Shown here one piece after another: positions 28,239-35,925 of a stretch of 64,000 nucleotides of DNA. Under the pieces are notes generated by a model, which saw only the letters and a list, made by a program, of their open reading frames with translations, had not been told where the DNA came from and ran no database searches. A program made the translations under genes and the position numbers. Numbering within the stretch: the first letter of the stretch is position 1; each line of letters begins with the position of its first letter. The stretch spans positions 62,001-126,000 of the forward strand of contig NZ_LYPC01000011.1 in the NCBI RefSeq assembly GCF_001700435.1. The letters run 5' to 3'. Source of the stretch: Paenibacillus pectinilyticus. Its GTDB lineage: Bacteria; Bacillota; Bacilli; Paenibacillales; NBRC-103111.

Positions 28239-29564
28239 ATGGCGAAGCTTGAATCCGTTTCCAATCCCTTGCACAAGCGCAACGTATGGGCGTTATTTTT
28301 CTCCTTGCCCATTTTGGCATGGGCGATGTACGATTTTGCAAATACGATTTTCTCTTCCAATATCGTGACCGTTTTCTACCCTTTTTACCTCAAAGAAACG
28401 CTAGGCAAAAGCGAAGAATTGAACCAAATTGCAAGCACCTTCATCACTTACTCCAATGCACTGTCCAGTTTCTTTCTTGTGCTCTTGTCGCCTCTATTCG
28501 GCGTTTGGATTGACCGCACGGGCAAGAAAAAAGCTTACCTCATCCCCTTCACACTTGTGGCCATCATCGCCACGCTGCTCATGGGGGCATCCGCACAATG
28601 GAAAACAGATCAAGAATGGCTAGGTCTCAACACATCAATTCTCGGTGTGATTCTCTTTTTCATGATTGCCAAATTTTTCTATAATTCCAGCTTAGTTTTC
28701 TACGACTCGATGATTTCTGATTTGGGTACAGAACGGGAGATTCCCCTGATCTCCGGCTTTGGGGTAGCCGTTGGGTATGTCGGCACACTAGTTGGACTCA
28801 TCGTCTTCCCGTTGGTTCACGATAATCACTTCGAAAGCACGTTCATTCCCAGCGCGGCCATGTTCCTCATTTTTTCCTTGCCCATTATGCTGTTTTATAA
28901 AGAGAAACCGCAGAAGCCCGTCGCTAGCAGCAAGTCATTGCTTAGCGGCTACCGCGAGATCTGGGCCACATTCAAGGAAGCGCGTAAGTATCAAGCGGCC
29001 TTCACGTTCATGATTGCCTATTTCTTCTTTAATGACGCGATTGCCACAGCCATTGCGGTAATGGCCATCTATGCCAATACGGTGATGGGCTTCTCTACGG
29101 GGCAGTTCATTCTGCTCTATCTCGTATCGACGGTGTCGAGCATCATCGGCTCCTTCCTCTTCGGCTATATTACGCGCAGCGTAGGCCCCAAACGAGCGGT
29201 GACCATCGTCGCCATCATTCTGATCGTTGCGATTTCGTTGGCCTCGCTGGCAACGAGCAAGAGCATCTTCTGGGTTGCCGGCAGCCTTTACGGCGTGTCC
29301 ATGGGCGCTATGTGGGTGACGTCCCGTACCCTCATCGTGCAGCTAACGCCGGAAGAGAAGCGCGGCCAATTTTTCGGCCTATTCGCCTTCTCCGGCAAGG
29401 TGTCCTCCATCGTTGGACCTGCCTTATATGGCTCGATCACGTGGGCGATGGCCTCCACTGGCAACCTCGCCAGCCGAGTCGCACTGGGCTCCCTTTTAAT
29501 CTTAGTCATCATAGGACTTATTGTTCACATGCGTGTTCCACAGAAATTGCAAAATCCTTCGTAA
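28239..29564 (+). CDS. MFS transporter, UMF1/Atg22-like
   Basis: About 441-residue major facilitator with 12 hydrophobic segments. WAMYDFANTIFSSNIVTVFYP near the N-terminus (shown in part) is the hallmark of the UMF1 group related to Atg22 vacuolar effluxers; substrate in bacteria unknown. FGVWIDRTGKKKAYL is the helix 2-3 loop. The ATG at 28239 follows GAGAAAGGGTG with reasonable spacing; an ATG at 28215 is inside the leader. Terminators lie on both sides, so it is monocistronic. Confidence 0.88.
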   Translation: MAKLESVSNPLHKRNVWALFFSLPILAWAMYDFANTIFSSNIVTVFYPFYLKETLGKSEELNQIASTFITYSNALSSFFLVLLSPLFGVWIDRTGKKKAYLIPFTLVAIIATLLMGASAQWKTDQEWLGLNTSILGVILFFMIAKFFYNSSLVFYDSMISDLGTEREIPLISGFGVAVGYVGTLVGLIVFPLVHDNHFESTFIPSAAMFLIFSLPIMLFYKEKPQKPVASSKSLLSGYREIWATFKEARKYQAAFTFMIAYFFFNDAIATAIAVMAIYANTVMGFSTGQFILLYLVSTVSSIIGSFLFGYITRSVGPKRAVTIVAIILIVAISLASLATSKSIFWVAGSLYGVSMGAMWVTSRTLIVQLTPEEKRGQFFGLFAFSGKVSSIVGPALYGSITWAMASTGNLASRVALGSLLILVIIGLIVHMRVPQKLQNPS

Positions 29565-29605
29565 TTCGTGTACAATTATCTCTAATCACAACTGGAAGAC
29601 ACAGG

Positions 29606-29640
29606 AAAACACTAGAGCAAATAAGGCTTTAGTGTTTTTT
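29606..29640 (+). terminator. Terminator between the MFS gene and the UMP kinase paralogue
   Basis: Arms AAAACACTA and TAGTGTTTTTT (shared A/T) around a 15-nt loop, 42 bp after the MFS stop and ending 26 bp before the next start. Confidence 0.75.
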
Positions 29641-29665
29641 GTAGCATCCGTCAGAGAGAGGGGAT

Positions 29666-30412
29666 ATGGTTATGGCTTTGAGGTACAAACGCGTCCTCAT
29701 TAAACTTAGTGGCGGGGCTGTCGCTGGAGACAATTCCTTCGGATTCGATCCCACACAGCTCGATCATATTGCCAATGAAATTATGACCGTCGTGAATTTG
29801 GGTGTTGAGGTGTGTCTGGTTATCGGCGGGGGCAATATTTTCCGCGGGAATATGGGGGAAAGCTGGGGCATCGAAAAGGCCGAAGCCGACAACATCGGCA
29901 CGCTCGCCACCGTCATCAACAGCCTGATGCTGCGCGGTGTGCTGAAGGCGAAAACCAAAGCCGAAGTGCGCGTCATGACGGCGATTCCGATTGCCTCGGT
30001 GGCGGAGCCTTTCATTCGTTTACGGGCGATTCATCACCTGGAAAAAGGGTACATCGTCATTTTCGCCGGCGGCAATGGACAGCCTTTCGTCACGACGGAT
30101 TACCCATCCGTTCAACGCGCCATTGAAGTGAACTGCGATGCCATTCTGGTTGCCAAGCAGGGCGTGGACGGTGTGTTCGATAAGGATCCGAAGCATCACC
30201 AAGAGGCGCTCCAGTACAAATCTCTCCATTACAACGATGTGATACAGCACAATTTGAAGGTGATGGATCAATCCGCTTTTATCTTAGCGAGGGATTATCA
30301 TATTCCCATTCATGTGTTCAATTTCGACAAGCCAGGCTCGATGAAAGACATCTGTGCCGGGCTCAATACGGGTACGATTATTAGCGGGTCTTCTGAACTC
30401 ATTTATCATTAA
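29666..30412 (+). CDS. pyrH: UMP kinase-like amino-acid-kinase-fold protein (probable pyrH paralogue)
   Basis: 248-residue bacterial-type UMP kinase, UMP + ATP to UDP + ADP. Nucleotide-site motifs: VLIKLSGGAVAG at the start, GGGNIFRG near residue 55, GGNGQPFVTTDYPS near 130 and GVDGVFDKDPK near 165. Canonical PyrH usually has TG(N)PF(F)TTDTAA at the third motif, so the UMP-binding loop is altered. Canonical pyrH lies between tsf and frr; this gene stands alone, with an MFS gene upstream and a type A repeat downstream. I infer a second copy, perhaps with changed regulation or specificity. GAGGGG precedes the ATG at 29666. Confidence 0.85.
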   Translation: MVMALRYKRVLIKLSGGAVAGDNSFGFDPTQLDHIANEIMTVVNLGVEVCLVIGGGNIFRGNMGESWGIEKAEADNIGTLATVINSLMLRGVLKAKTKAEVRVMTAIPIASVAEPFIRLRAIHHLEKGYIVIFAGGNGQPFVTTDYPSVQRAIEVNCDAILVAKQGVDGVFDKDPKHHQEALQYKSLHYNDVIQHNLKVMDQSAFILARDYHIPIHVFNFDKPGSMKDICAGLNTGTIISGSSELIYH

Positions 30413-30415
30413 ATA

Positions 30416-30454
30416 CACAAAATAAGCAGCTACGCCGTCCTACTAGGACGAGTG
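30416..30454. repeat. 39-bp hairpin repeat, copy 1
   Basis: CACAAAATAA, four variable bases, CTACGC and a hairpin CGTCCT-act-AGGACG followed by AGTG. The same 39-bp unit recurs at 39976-40014 with 34 of 39 identical positions. This copy begins 4 bp after the UMP kinase stop. Confidence 0.8.
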
Positions 30455-30529
30455 AGTTTATGGAGAAATACAGCTAGCTGACTCTCTGCACCAACTACAC
30501 ACTATGGCTCTCTCAGTGCCGCTGCATGT

Positions 30530-30717
30530 TTAACTGTAAAAACTGCAGTTAATTTCCCATTTTCCTCACATCTGATAAACTAACTGGATTTCCTGTAGTT
30601 ATAATTTGAACAAGTTTCTCCCAAATGGCCGATAATGGGCATTTTAACTGTAGATTTTCCATTTAATCGTCTGTTTCGAGCTAATTCTGTGAAAATAGAT
30701 GGAGGATTTCCAGTTAA
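30530..30717. repeat. Four-palindrome intergenic element, type A (copy 2)
   Basis: Units of 23 bp start at 30530, 30580, 30644 and 30695, spacings 50, 64 and 51 bp. Unit 1 has arms TTAACTG and CAGTTAA; unit 3 reads TTAACTGTA then TTTTCCATTTAA; unit 4 is in opposite phase. It lies between the convergent UMP kinase and acetyltransferase genes. Confidence 0.9.
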
Positions 30718-30741
30718 CTTGGGAACTTCGTGTGAAAACAA

Positions 30742-30837
30742 AGACCAGGCAGTTGGTCTCGGGCAGAAGACCAGGAAGTTGGTCTCGGGCAGAAGACCAG
30801 GCAGTTGGCCTCGAGCAGAAGGCCAGGCAACTGGTCT
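30742..30837. repeat. 26-bp tandem array with covarying hairpins
   Basis: Nearly four direct copies with a 26-bp period, first positions 30742, 30768, 30794 and 30820. Between copies, arms TGGTCT and AGACCA flank an 8-nt loop CGGGCAGA at 30754-30773 and 30780-30799. In the third hairpin (30806-30825) both arms changed together, to TGGCCT and AGGCCA, with loop CGAGCAGA. The array begins 25 bp after the type A element. Confidence 0.85.
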
Positions 30838-30860
30838 CGAAGAGAGGCGGGGGGCGTGAC

Positions 30861-30890
30861 AAGGTGGAACCGCCGGATAACGTCATCCCC
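30861..30890 (+). other. T-box-like motif without a downstream gene
   Basis: AAGGTGGAACCGCC at 30861-30874 matches 12 of 14 positions of the T-box sequence AGGGUGGNACCGCG and is followed by CGTCATCCCC and a terminator hairpin at 30894. No specifier stem is recognisable upstream and the next gene is convergent, so it is at most a remnant. Confidence 0.3.
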
Positions 30891-30893
30891 CGA

Positions 30894-30941
30894 AACAAAA
30901 AGGATAGACCGCAGAGGAAATCTGCTGATCTATCCTTTGTT
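30894..30941 (-). terminator. Terminator of the double-GNAT gene
   Basis: Arms AACAAAAAGGATAGA and TCTATCCTTTGTT with an inner GCAGA...TCTGC hairpin. On the minus strand it is followed by TTTTTGTTTCG, directly after the stop at 30943. Probably bidirectional. Confidence 0.8.
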
Positions 30942-30942
30942 G

Positions 30943-31824
30943 TTAGCTGAGCAGTAACACGTAGTAATCGTTCGCATTCTTCGTTGCAAAGCCGCAGGAC
31001 TCATAGAGGCCAAGTGCCTTCTCATTTTCAACCGACACTTCCAGCTTGATATGCTCCGCTTGTTCCTGTTCCTTCAGTGCTGTAATCGTTTGGCTCAAAA
31101 TCTGCCGACCATAGCCTTTACCGCGCACGCTTGGCACTACGCAAAAACCATAAATAAAGCCGCTGACACCCCGCTCCACCATCGCGCCGATTTTGCCAAT
31201 GGGCTCTCGGTTTTCGCCTATTTCTGCGATCCAAGTCCGTTCCTTGTCACCTATAATCGTCTGATTCACGTATTCACGCGTGTCGTCTTCCGTCATGTCG
31301 AAGCCTGACATATTCAGCTCTACCAGTAGCTCAGTGTCCGTGCTGTCCGCTAAGCGAATACGTAATTCGGTTTGCGTGGAAACGGGTGGAATGACTTGCT
31401 CTTGCAGGACCATCACATATTCCGAAAACGAGTAACTTGCGCCCAGCCCCATCAGAAAAGCCTTGCCACTCTCCGACGCGTGCTCATTAATAAAAATGAT
31501 CTTCGGGACTTCTCTCTCTCGGCACGTTTCTATGGCCCTCTGAACCAGACGCCCGAAAACCCCTCGGCGCCGCGCCTCCGGGTGTACCATCCCGCTGATT
31601 TCCACTTCGGTGGAGAGGAAGCTATAGATCGCAAGAAAGCCGATGATCTTGTCTTTTTCATAATAGACGAAGTCATTCGTTATGCCTGCAGGGCGGCTAG
31701 ATAACGTGCTCCAATTTAGTTTAATTTCGATCGCTTCATGCTCGTTACAGACTTCCCACAACGCTCGAACTTCCTCCAACTCTTGCGGAGTTAAGCCCGC
31801 TTTTGCATATATCCCTTGTTTCAT
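30943..31824 (-). CDS. Tandem GNAT acetyltransferase
   Basis: 293-residue protein with two acetyltransferase folds. The N-terminal domain has SGMVHPEARRRGVFGRLVQ near residue 95 and the C-terminal domain FCVVPSVRGKGYGRQILSQ near 235; both are complete acetyl-CoA loops. The C-terminal ending LEVSVENEKALGLYESCGF is standard motif B. The ATG at 31824 follows GGAGG with 8-nt spacing; earlier in-frame codons add a polar extension without a ribosome binding site. Substrate unknown. Divergent from the sigY operon. Confidence 0.9.
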   Translation of the reverse strand: MKQGIYAKAGLTPQELEEVRALWEVCNEHEAIEIKLNWSTLSSRPAGITNDFVYYEKDKIIGFLAIYSFLSTEVEISGMVHPEARRRGVFGRLVQRAIETCREREVPKIIFINEHASESGKAFLMGLGASYSFSEYVMVLQEQVIPPVSTQTELRIRLADSTDTELLVELNMSGFDMTEDDTREYVNQTIIGDKERTWIAEIGENREPIGKIGAMVERGVSGFIYGFCVVPSVRGKGYGRQILSQTITALKEQEQAEHIKLEVSVENEKALGLYESCGFATKNANDYYVLLLS

Positions 31825-31968
31825 ATGTTGTCCTCCATTATTCTTCTCATTCGTGACTCTCATCAATGATTATCAATCAAAAAAACGACTTACTTGCAGT
31901 CATTATACATGTCTAGCTGCTGATGTGGTAAGCTAAAAAATCATTCTACATATTTTTTCGTAAACGCG

Positions 31969-31996
31969 TGAACGATTTGCCCCCGTCCTTCGTACT
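31969..31996 (+). promoter_or_regulatory. Candidate autoregulatory ECF promoter for sigY
   Basis: TGAACG at 31969-31974 followed after 16 bp by CGTACT at 31991. B. subtilis SigY promoters are described with a TGAACG -35 and a CGTC -10, so the match is close but imperfect in the -10. It lies about 30 bp upstream of the sigma gene. Confidence 0.6.
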
Positions 31997-32019
31997 ATCT
32001 ATGAAATCAGACAGAGAGG

Positions 32020-32556
32020 ATGTTCAATCACTTGGAAGAGCACGAACTGATTCGGCAAGCCATGGTAGGCGACACGACTGCTCTGTCTCAGCTGCTGCAG
32101 CAGCATTACGCGTTCGTCTATAAGTATTTGCTCAAAATCACGCTAAATCCGTCCCAAGCGGAGGATCTCACCCAAGATACGATGGCACGATGCATCGAAA
32201 AAATAAAGCTCTACAACGGGACCTCGAAATTCTCGTCTTGGTTAATCACGATCGCCACACGCTTAATGATTGATCAGGGGAGACGGCGTCTTTGGGAGCG
32301 CAAATGGCAGAAGAATGAACAGCAGGTTACCTTGCGTCAGCTGCAATGGCAAACCGCACATCATACGAATGAAGCTTGGCCCGATGTGCTGGATGCACTT
32401 GCTGCAATGCCGCGGGAAAGTCGCATTCCACTCATTCTCAAGCATTACTACGGGTACACCTACGAAGAAATTGGCGGTATGCTCGCCATCGCGGAAGGCA
32501 CCGTGAAATCGCGTGTGCATAACGCATTGAAACAACTACGGAAGGAGCTCAAGTAG
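32020..32556 (+). CDS. sigY: ECF RNA polymerase sigma factor, SigY-like
   Basis: 178-residue sigma factor with only regions 2 and 4. Region 2 includes AEDLTQDTMARCIEKIKLYN and FSSWLITIATRLMIDQGRR; region 4 includes LKHYYGYTYEEIGGMLAIAE and GTVKSRVHNALKQLRKEL. The order sigma factor, membrane protein with polar N-terminus, PLDc_N-type protein is that of sigY-yxlC-yxlE. The ATG at 32020 is almost inside the AGAGAGG site, so a TTG at 32032 may be used instead. Probably autoregulated from 31969. Confidence 0.9.
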   Translation: MFNHLEEHELIRQAMVGDTTALSQLLQQHYAFVYKYLLKITLNPSQAEDLTQDTMARCIEKIKLYNGTSKFSSWLITIATRLMIDQGRRRLWERKWQKNEQQVTLRQLQWQTAHHTNEAWPDVLDALAAMPRESRIPLILKHYYGYTYEEIGGMLAIAEGTVKSRVHNALKQLRKELK

Positions 32557-32997
32557 ATGGACGACGAATCCTTTAAGCGGCAGGAGCCGCAAAATAAAAC
32601 TGACGCCAATCAAGCGGTCAATGAGAAGCGCAGCGCGGCGACAAGCGACGAGCAAGCGCTCAACGAGACGCAGAGCGAGGAGCAAGCAGATGAGCAGACG
32701 GCCCGCGAGCTGCGCGAGGGGCTGGATCTGCTTGATGCGGCCATCCACGTACCGACGCCAAGCGCAGCTTGGTTCGATCAGCACATCGCCGTGACGCAGA
32801 GCAGGCGGCGATCCCGATTGCTGCGCGATTTGCTGATCCTGTGGATCGGCGCGATGCTGGTGTTTTATATTTTTTATGTAACGGTAACTGTTCAACCCGT
32901 TGCTTTCCTGTCCATCCAGGCCGTAGCCACCCTAGTGCCGCTCGCTTGGTTAATCTTTCGAAGGCTGGTGACATCTCATGACAACAACGGACTCTAA
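32557..32997 (+). CDS. YxlC-like membrane protein, probable SigY regulator
   Basis: 146-residue protein. The first about 90 residues are highly polar and rich in Glu, Gln and Ala, with RELREGLDLLDAAIHVPTPS as the only conserved-looking part; two membrane segments follow. The start ATG directly abuts the sigY stop. In B. subtilis YxlC is one of the proteins that hold SigY in check; position and topology support the same role, though sequence alone is only suggestive. The low-complexity N-terminus is longer than expected. Confidence 0.75.
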   Translation: MDDESFKRQEPQNKTDANQAVNEKRSAATSDEQALNETQSEEQADEQTARELREGLDLLDAAIHVPTPSAAWFDQHIAVTQSRRRSRLLRDLLILWIGAMLVFYIFYVTVTVQPVAFLSIQAVATLVPLAWLIFRRLVTSHDNNGL

Positions 32998-33190
32998 ATT
33001 CGATCAACTACCACTCTGGGCATGGATCGGCATCGCTTTGATTTTACTGGTACAGGGTACCTGGCTATACATGGACTCGCGTAAACATGGCTCCCGTTAC
33101 CCCTTGATGTGGGGCATTTGGGGCATCCTGTCTGCCCCCCTGCCCTCTATTGTTTATCTGTTTGTCGTAAGAAAAATTCACCGAAAATGA
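32978..33190 (+). CDS. PLDc_N-type two-helix membrane protein, YxlE-like
   Basis: 70-residue protein with two membrane helices and the motif WGIWGILSAPLPSIVYLF near the C-terminus, as in the phospholipase D nuclease N-terminal (PLDc_N) family. It overlaps the preceding gene by 20 bp. B. subtilis YxlE belongs to this family and helps YxlC to restrain SigY. The ABC transporter genes yxlF and yxlG of B. subtilis are absent; a terminator follows at 33229. Confidence 0.8.
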   Translation: MTTTDSKFDQLPLWAWIGIALILLVQGTWLYMDSRKHGSRYPLMWGIWGILSAPLPSIVYLFVVRKIHRK

Positions 33191-33228
33191 TCCCGTCCCG
33201 ATCGAATCTCATCATTTTCTACACGTGT

Positions 33229-33258
33229 AACGGTTGCCTTTGTGGCAGCCGTTTTTTT
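33229..33258 (+). terminator. Terminator of the sigY operon
   Basis: Stem AACGGTTGCC (33229-33238) and GGCAGCCGTT (33244-33253) with a 5-nt loop, followed by TTTTT. Confidence 0.9.
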
Positions 33259-33309
33259 ATTTTGCCTGCCACATCTATCTGTAAATATCTAGAAATCCAC
33301 AAAACCATA

Positions 33310-33381
33310 TTGACTTCACCACATGTCTGGGCTATGATTTGGTTGTCATTTTACTAACTTAGTAAATTAGTAATTTAGTAA
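33310..33381 (+). promoter_or_regulatory. Promoter and repeated operator of the MFS gene
   Basis: TTGACT (33310-33315), a 17-bp spacer and TATGAT (33333-33338) make a good sigma-A promoter. Just downstream is the palindrome TTACT-aactt-AGTAA (33351-33365), and TTAGTAA is repeated at 33359, 33367 and 33375 with an 8-bp period. The sequence lies where a repressor would block initiation. No regulator gene adjoins it. Confidence 0.75.
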
Positions 33382-33408
33382 ATAATAAATCAAAAAGGAA
33401 TGAGACTC

Positions 33409-34614
33409 ATGTTTGCCAATCGCTACGTTCGAACCATCATCCTGTCCCGCGTGCTGCTACAGCTCGGTATTTGGATTCGTAATTTCGCCATCCTCCTCTA
33501 CATTTCGGACATCACTAACAACAATTCAAATTATGTATCCTTGATTTCCGTGGTGGAGACGGCACCTATTTTTATCTTTGCACTCATTGGCGGCACGCTG
33601 GCTGATCGTTGGCGGCCCAAACGGACCATGGTGTGGAGTGACCTTATCTCCGGCGGGACGGTGTTCCTTGTACTGCTTACCCTTCTGTCCGGTTCATGGT
33701 ACGCGCTATTGGTGGGGACGTTCGTTTCCGCTAGTCTGTCGCAATTTTCACAGCCTTCTGCGATGAAACTGTATAAGAAAAACGTACCCGCGGAGCACCT
33801 CCAAGGGGTTATGGCGATGTCCCAATCCTTAATTGCTATTTTCATGGTCTTGGGGCCGATTATGGGCACCTTTATCTTTTTACACTATGGCGTTAAGGTA
33901 TCACTTGCCCTTACAGGCATCCTGTTTCTGGGATCATCGCTCGTCCTTTCTTTCCTCCCGAAAGATGACGCAGCAGAAGCAGCCTCAGCCAGCACGAACT
34001 TTATGAACGACTTAATGGCGGGTCTGCGCTATGTGCAAAATAATTTCGCACTCCGAAAGCTGAGCCTTACCTTCGGAATAACGGGATTAGCTGCTGGCTT
34101 GACCCAGCCCCTTGCCCTCTTTATTGCCATTGAGAAACTCGGATTGAGCAAACAATCCCTGCAATGGTTTCTAATGGCCAATGGAGCCTCCATGCTGATC
34201 GGTGGGGCCCTGATCATGGGGATTGCCAAAAAGGTCAAACCGCAATTTCTGCTAGCAACTGGCTTGCTGGTTAGTGCGATTTGCACCGTGGGTGTAGGAG
34301 CCTCTACGTTTGTTCCGGTGACGCTGCTCTTGCAGATCGTGAGCGGATTGTTCTATCCCTGTATTCAGGTGGGGATTCAGACCCTCCTTGTACGCAACAC
34401 AGAAGGCCCGTTCATGGGGCGAGTTGGCGGCGCGATAACGCCGATTTTTATGGGGATGATGTTGGTGGGTATGGCCTTGTCGGGGTATTTGAAAGATGCA
34501 ACTTCGCTGCTTGCGGTCTATGTTTTGAGTGGTTTGCTGCTGTTGGTGGGGATCGTCTTCCTAAGCCCGCTTCTGCGGAAAGAGCAACAGAAAGGGACGC
34601 CGCAAGTTATGTAG
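33409..34614 (+). CDS. MFS transporter (MFS_3-like)
   Basis: About 401-residue exporter with 12 hydrophobic segments, related to the MFS_3 group by GGTLADRWRPKRTMVWSD after helix 2. The ATG at 33409 has AAAGGA 9 nt upstream; the ATG at 33400 is inside that site. Substrate unknown. The 8-bp-repeated TTAGTAA operator upstream implies tight local regulation. No clear terminator was seen; a purine-rich hexamer array and a type A repeat follow before the convergent AraC gene. Confidence 0.88.
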   Translation: MFANRYVRTIILSRVLLQLGIWIRNFAILLYISDITNNNSNYVSLISVVETAPIFIFALIGGTLADRWRPKRTMVWSDLISGGTVFLVLLTLLSGSWYALLVGTFVSASLSQFSQPSAMKLYKKNVPAEHLQGVMAMSQSLIAIFMVLGPIMGTFIFLHYGVKVSLALTGILFLGSSLVLSFLPKDDAAEAASASTNFMNDLMAGLRYVQNNFALRKLSLTFGITGLAAGLTQPLALFIAIEKLGLSKQSLQWFLMANGASMLIGGALIMGIAKKVKPQFLLATGLLVSAICTVGVGASTFVPVTLLLQIVSGLFYPCIQVGIQTLLVRNTEGPFMGRVGGAITPIFMGMMLVGMALSGYLKDATSLLAVYVLSGLLLLVGIVFLSPLLRKEQQKGTPQVM

Positions 34615-34660
34615 TGATATTTTGGAATAAAAAGAGGAGATAACTGCGGTGCATGTTGCG

Positions 34661-34747
34661 AGAGTGGGAGTGGGAGTAAGAGTCGGAGTGAGAGTAGGAG
34701 TGAGAGTAGGAGTGAGAGCAAGATTGGGAGTGGAAGCGAAAGTGGAG
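34661..34747. repeat. Purine-rich hexamer array (GAGTRR)n
   Basis: About 14 degenerate copies of GAGTGG, GAGTGA, GAGTAG and similar, a strand-asymmetric microsatellite. It ends 15 bp before the first palindrome of the type A element. Confidence 0.85.
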
Positions 34748-34761
34748 CAGCTCCGATGCAA

Positions 34762-34948
34762 TTAACTGGATAACCTCCAGTTATAATCACCGTTTCCCAC
34801 TCATTAATCAAATTAGATGTATTTCCTCACGTTAATTCATACCTTTTCAGCGTAATTGGGTAGATAGGGCGTTTTTACATGTACGTTTTACAGTTAAACT
34901 CTCCAAATAATCGAAAACAGGACATATAGCTGTACCTTTTCCAGTTAA
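34762..34948. repeat. Four-palindrome intergenic element, type A (copy 3)
   Basis: Units of 23 bp start at 34762, 34813, 34875 and 34926, spacings exactly 51, 62 and 51 bp. Unit 1 has arms ATTAACTGGA and TCCAGTTAT; unit 4 has CTGTACCTTTTCCAGTTAA. It lies between the convergent MFS and AraC genes. Apart from this and the hexamer array, nothing was recognised in 34615-35037. Confidence 0.9.
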
Positions 34949-35037
34949 TTTAAAAAAGGGTGAACTAGCGCTGCCCCGATCTGCAGTTCAGACTTGCTGA
35001 CCTTACAGGGACAGAGAACCTAGCTCACCTGACCGCC

Positions 35038-35835
35038 TCACTTCGCACGCTTGAGCGCAGCATACTCTTCCGGTGTCTGTCCAATGACAGACTTGAAATC
35101 TTTAATAAAATGCGACTGATCGTGATAGCCGAGATCCATGGAGAGCTTCGTCCAGTTGTGTGTATCGTTGCCATCGGTCGTTTCTGCTGCATTCTGAATA
35201 CGGGCGATCTTGATGACCCATTTCGGGCTGACCCCGACATACTGGTCGAACAAACGCTGAAGCGTTCGGATATTCATTTGAAAATGCTCGCAAAGTGCTT
35301 CAACCTTAGTGATATCTCTTTGCTCATACACGTAATCGACCATCCGATTAATCAAGGTGACCTGGTCATCCTGTGCAGGCAGCTTCGCCCTAATCATCTG
35401 TTCGACCAAATGAACGTTCCGCCCATCTTCACTGTGGCTAAACACTTGCGCTTCCAAGGAACGCGAATCCGTACCAAAAACATGCTCAACGCTTAGCGGA
35501 TTGTTCAACATGCTGGATACGGCTTCTTTGACAAAGGGATAGAAACCGCCTGGCTTAAATTTCACGCCAAACACACTTCCCTGACCTTCCAGATGATGTC
35601 CATATTTCTCTTTACCTGGCCCATAAATAGCCGTGCGCTCCGGCTCTACAACGAGATTCACGCAGGGATTGGGGATTACATGTTGCGTGTAGGGGTCTTT
35701 CCCAGCTAGGTCCCATCTGACAACCCAATAATGCCGAACGAAAAAGGCGACATCGTCAGCAGGCGCATAGCGGCAGAGCTGAAATTTGTGCCCACTTTGC
35801 TGAAAATTGATGATACCCAGACTTGGCATTGACAT
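35038..35835 (-). CDS. AraC-family transcriptional regulator (DUF6597-type N-terminus)
   Basis: 265-residue regulator with an N-terminal sensing domain (RHYWVVRWDLAGK, VIPNPCVNLVVEP) like that of regulators with a DUF6597-type domain, and a C-terminal HTH_18 domain: CEHFQMNIRTLQRLFDQYVG and MDLGYHDQSHFIKDFKSVIG. The ATG at 35835 follows AAGGAG with 9-nt spacing; the frame stays open upstream but there overlaps the divergent SRPBCC gene. It probably controls that gene from their shared 90-bp region. Confidence 0.9.
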   Translation of the reverse strand: MSMPSLGIINFQQSGHKFQLCRYAPADDVAFFVRHYWVVRWDLAGKDPYTQHVIPNPCVNLVVEPERTAIYGPGKEKYGHHLEGQGSVFGVKFKPGGFYPFVKEAVSSMLNNPLSVEHVFGTDSRSLEAQVFSHSEDGRNVHLVEQMIRAKLPAQDDQVTLINRMVDYVYEQRDITKVEALCEHFQMNIRTLQRLFDQYVGVSPKWVIKIARIQNAAETTDGNDTHNWTKLSMDLGYHDQSHFIKDFKSVIGQTPEEYAALKRAK

Positions 35836-35925
35836 ATCGAACACTCCTTGTCGCGTTTTTACAATACATGGGAATACGAGTTCGGTTATGATAGGTAGGA
35901 TCACTGATATGAAGGAGTGTAAGCG

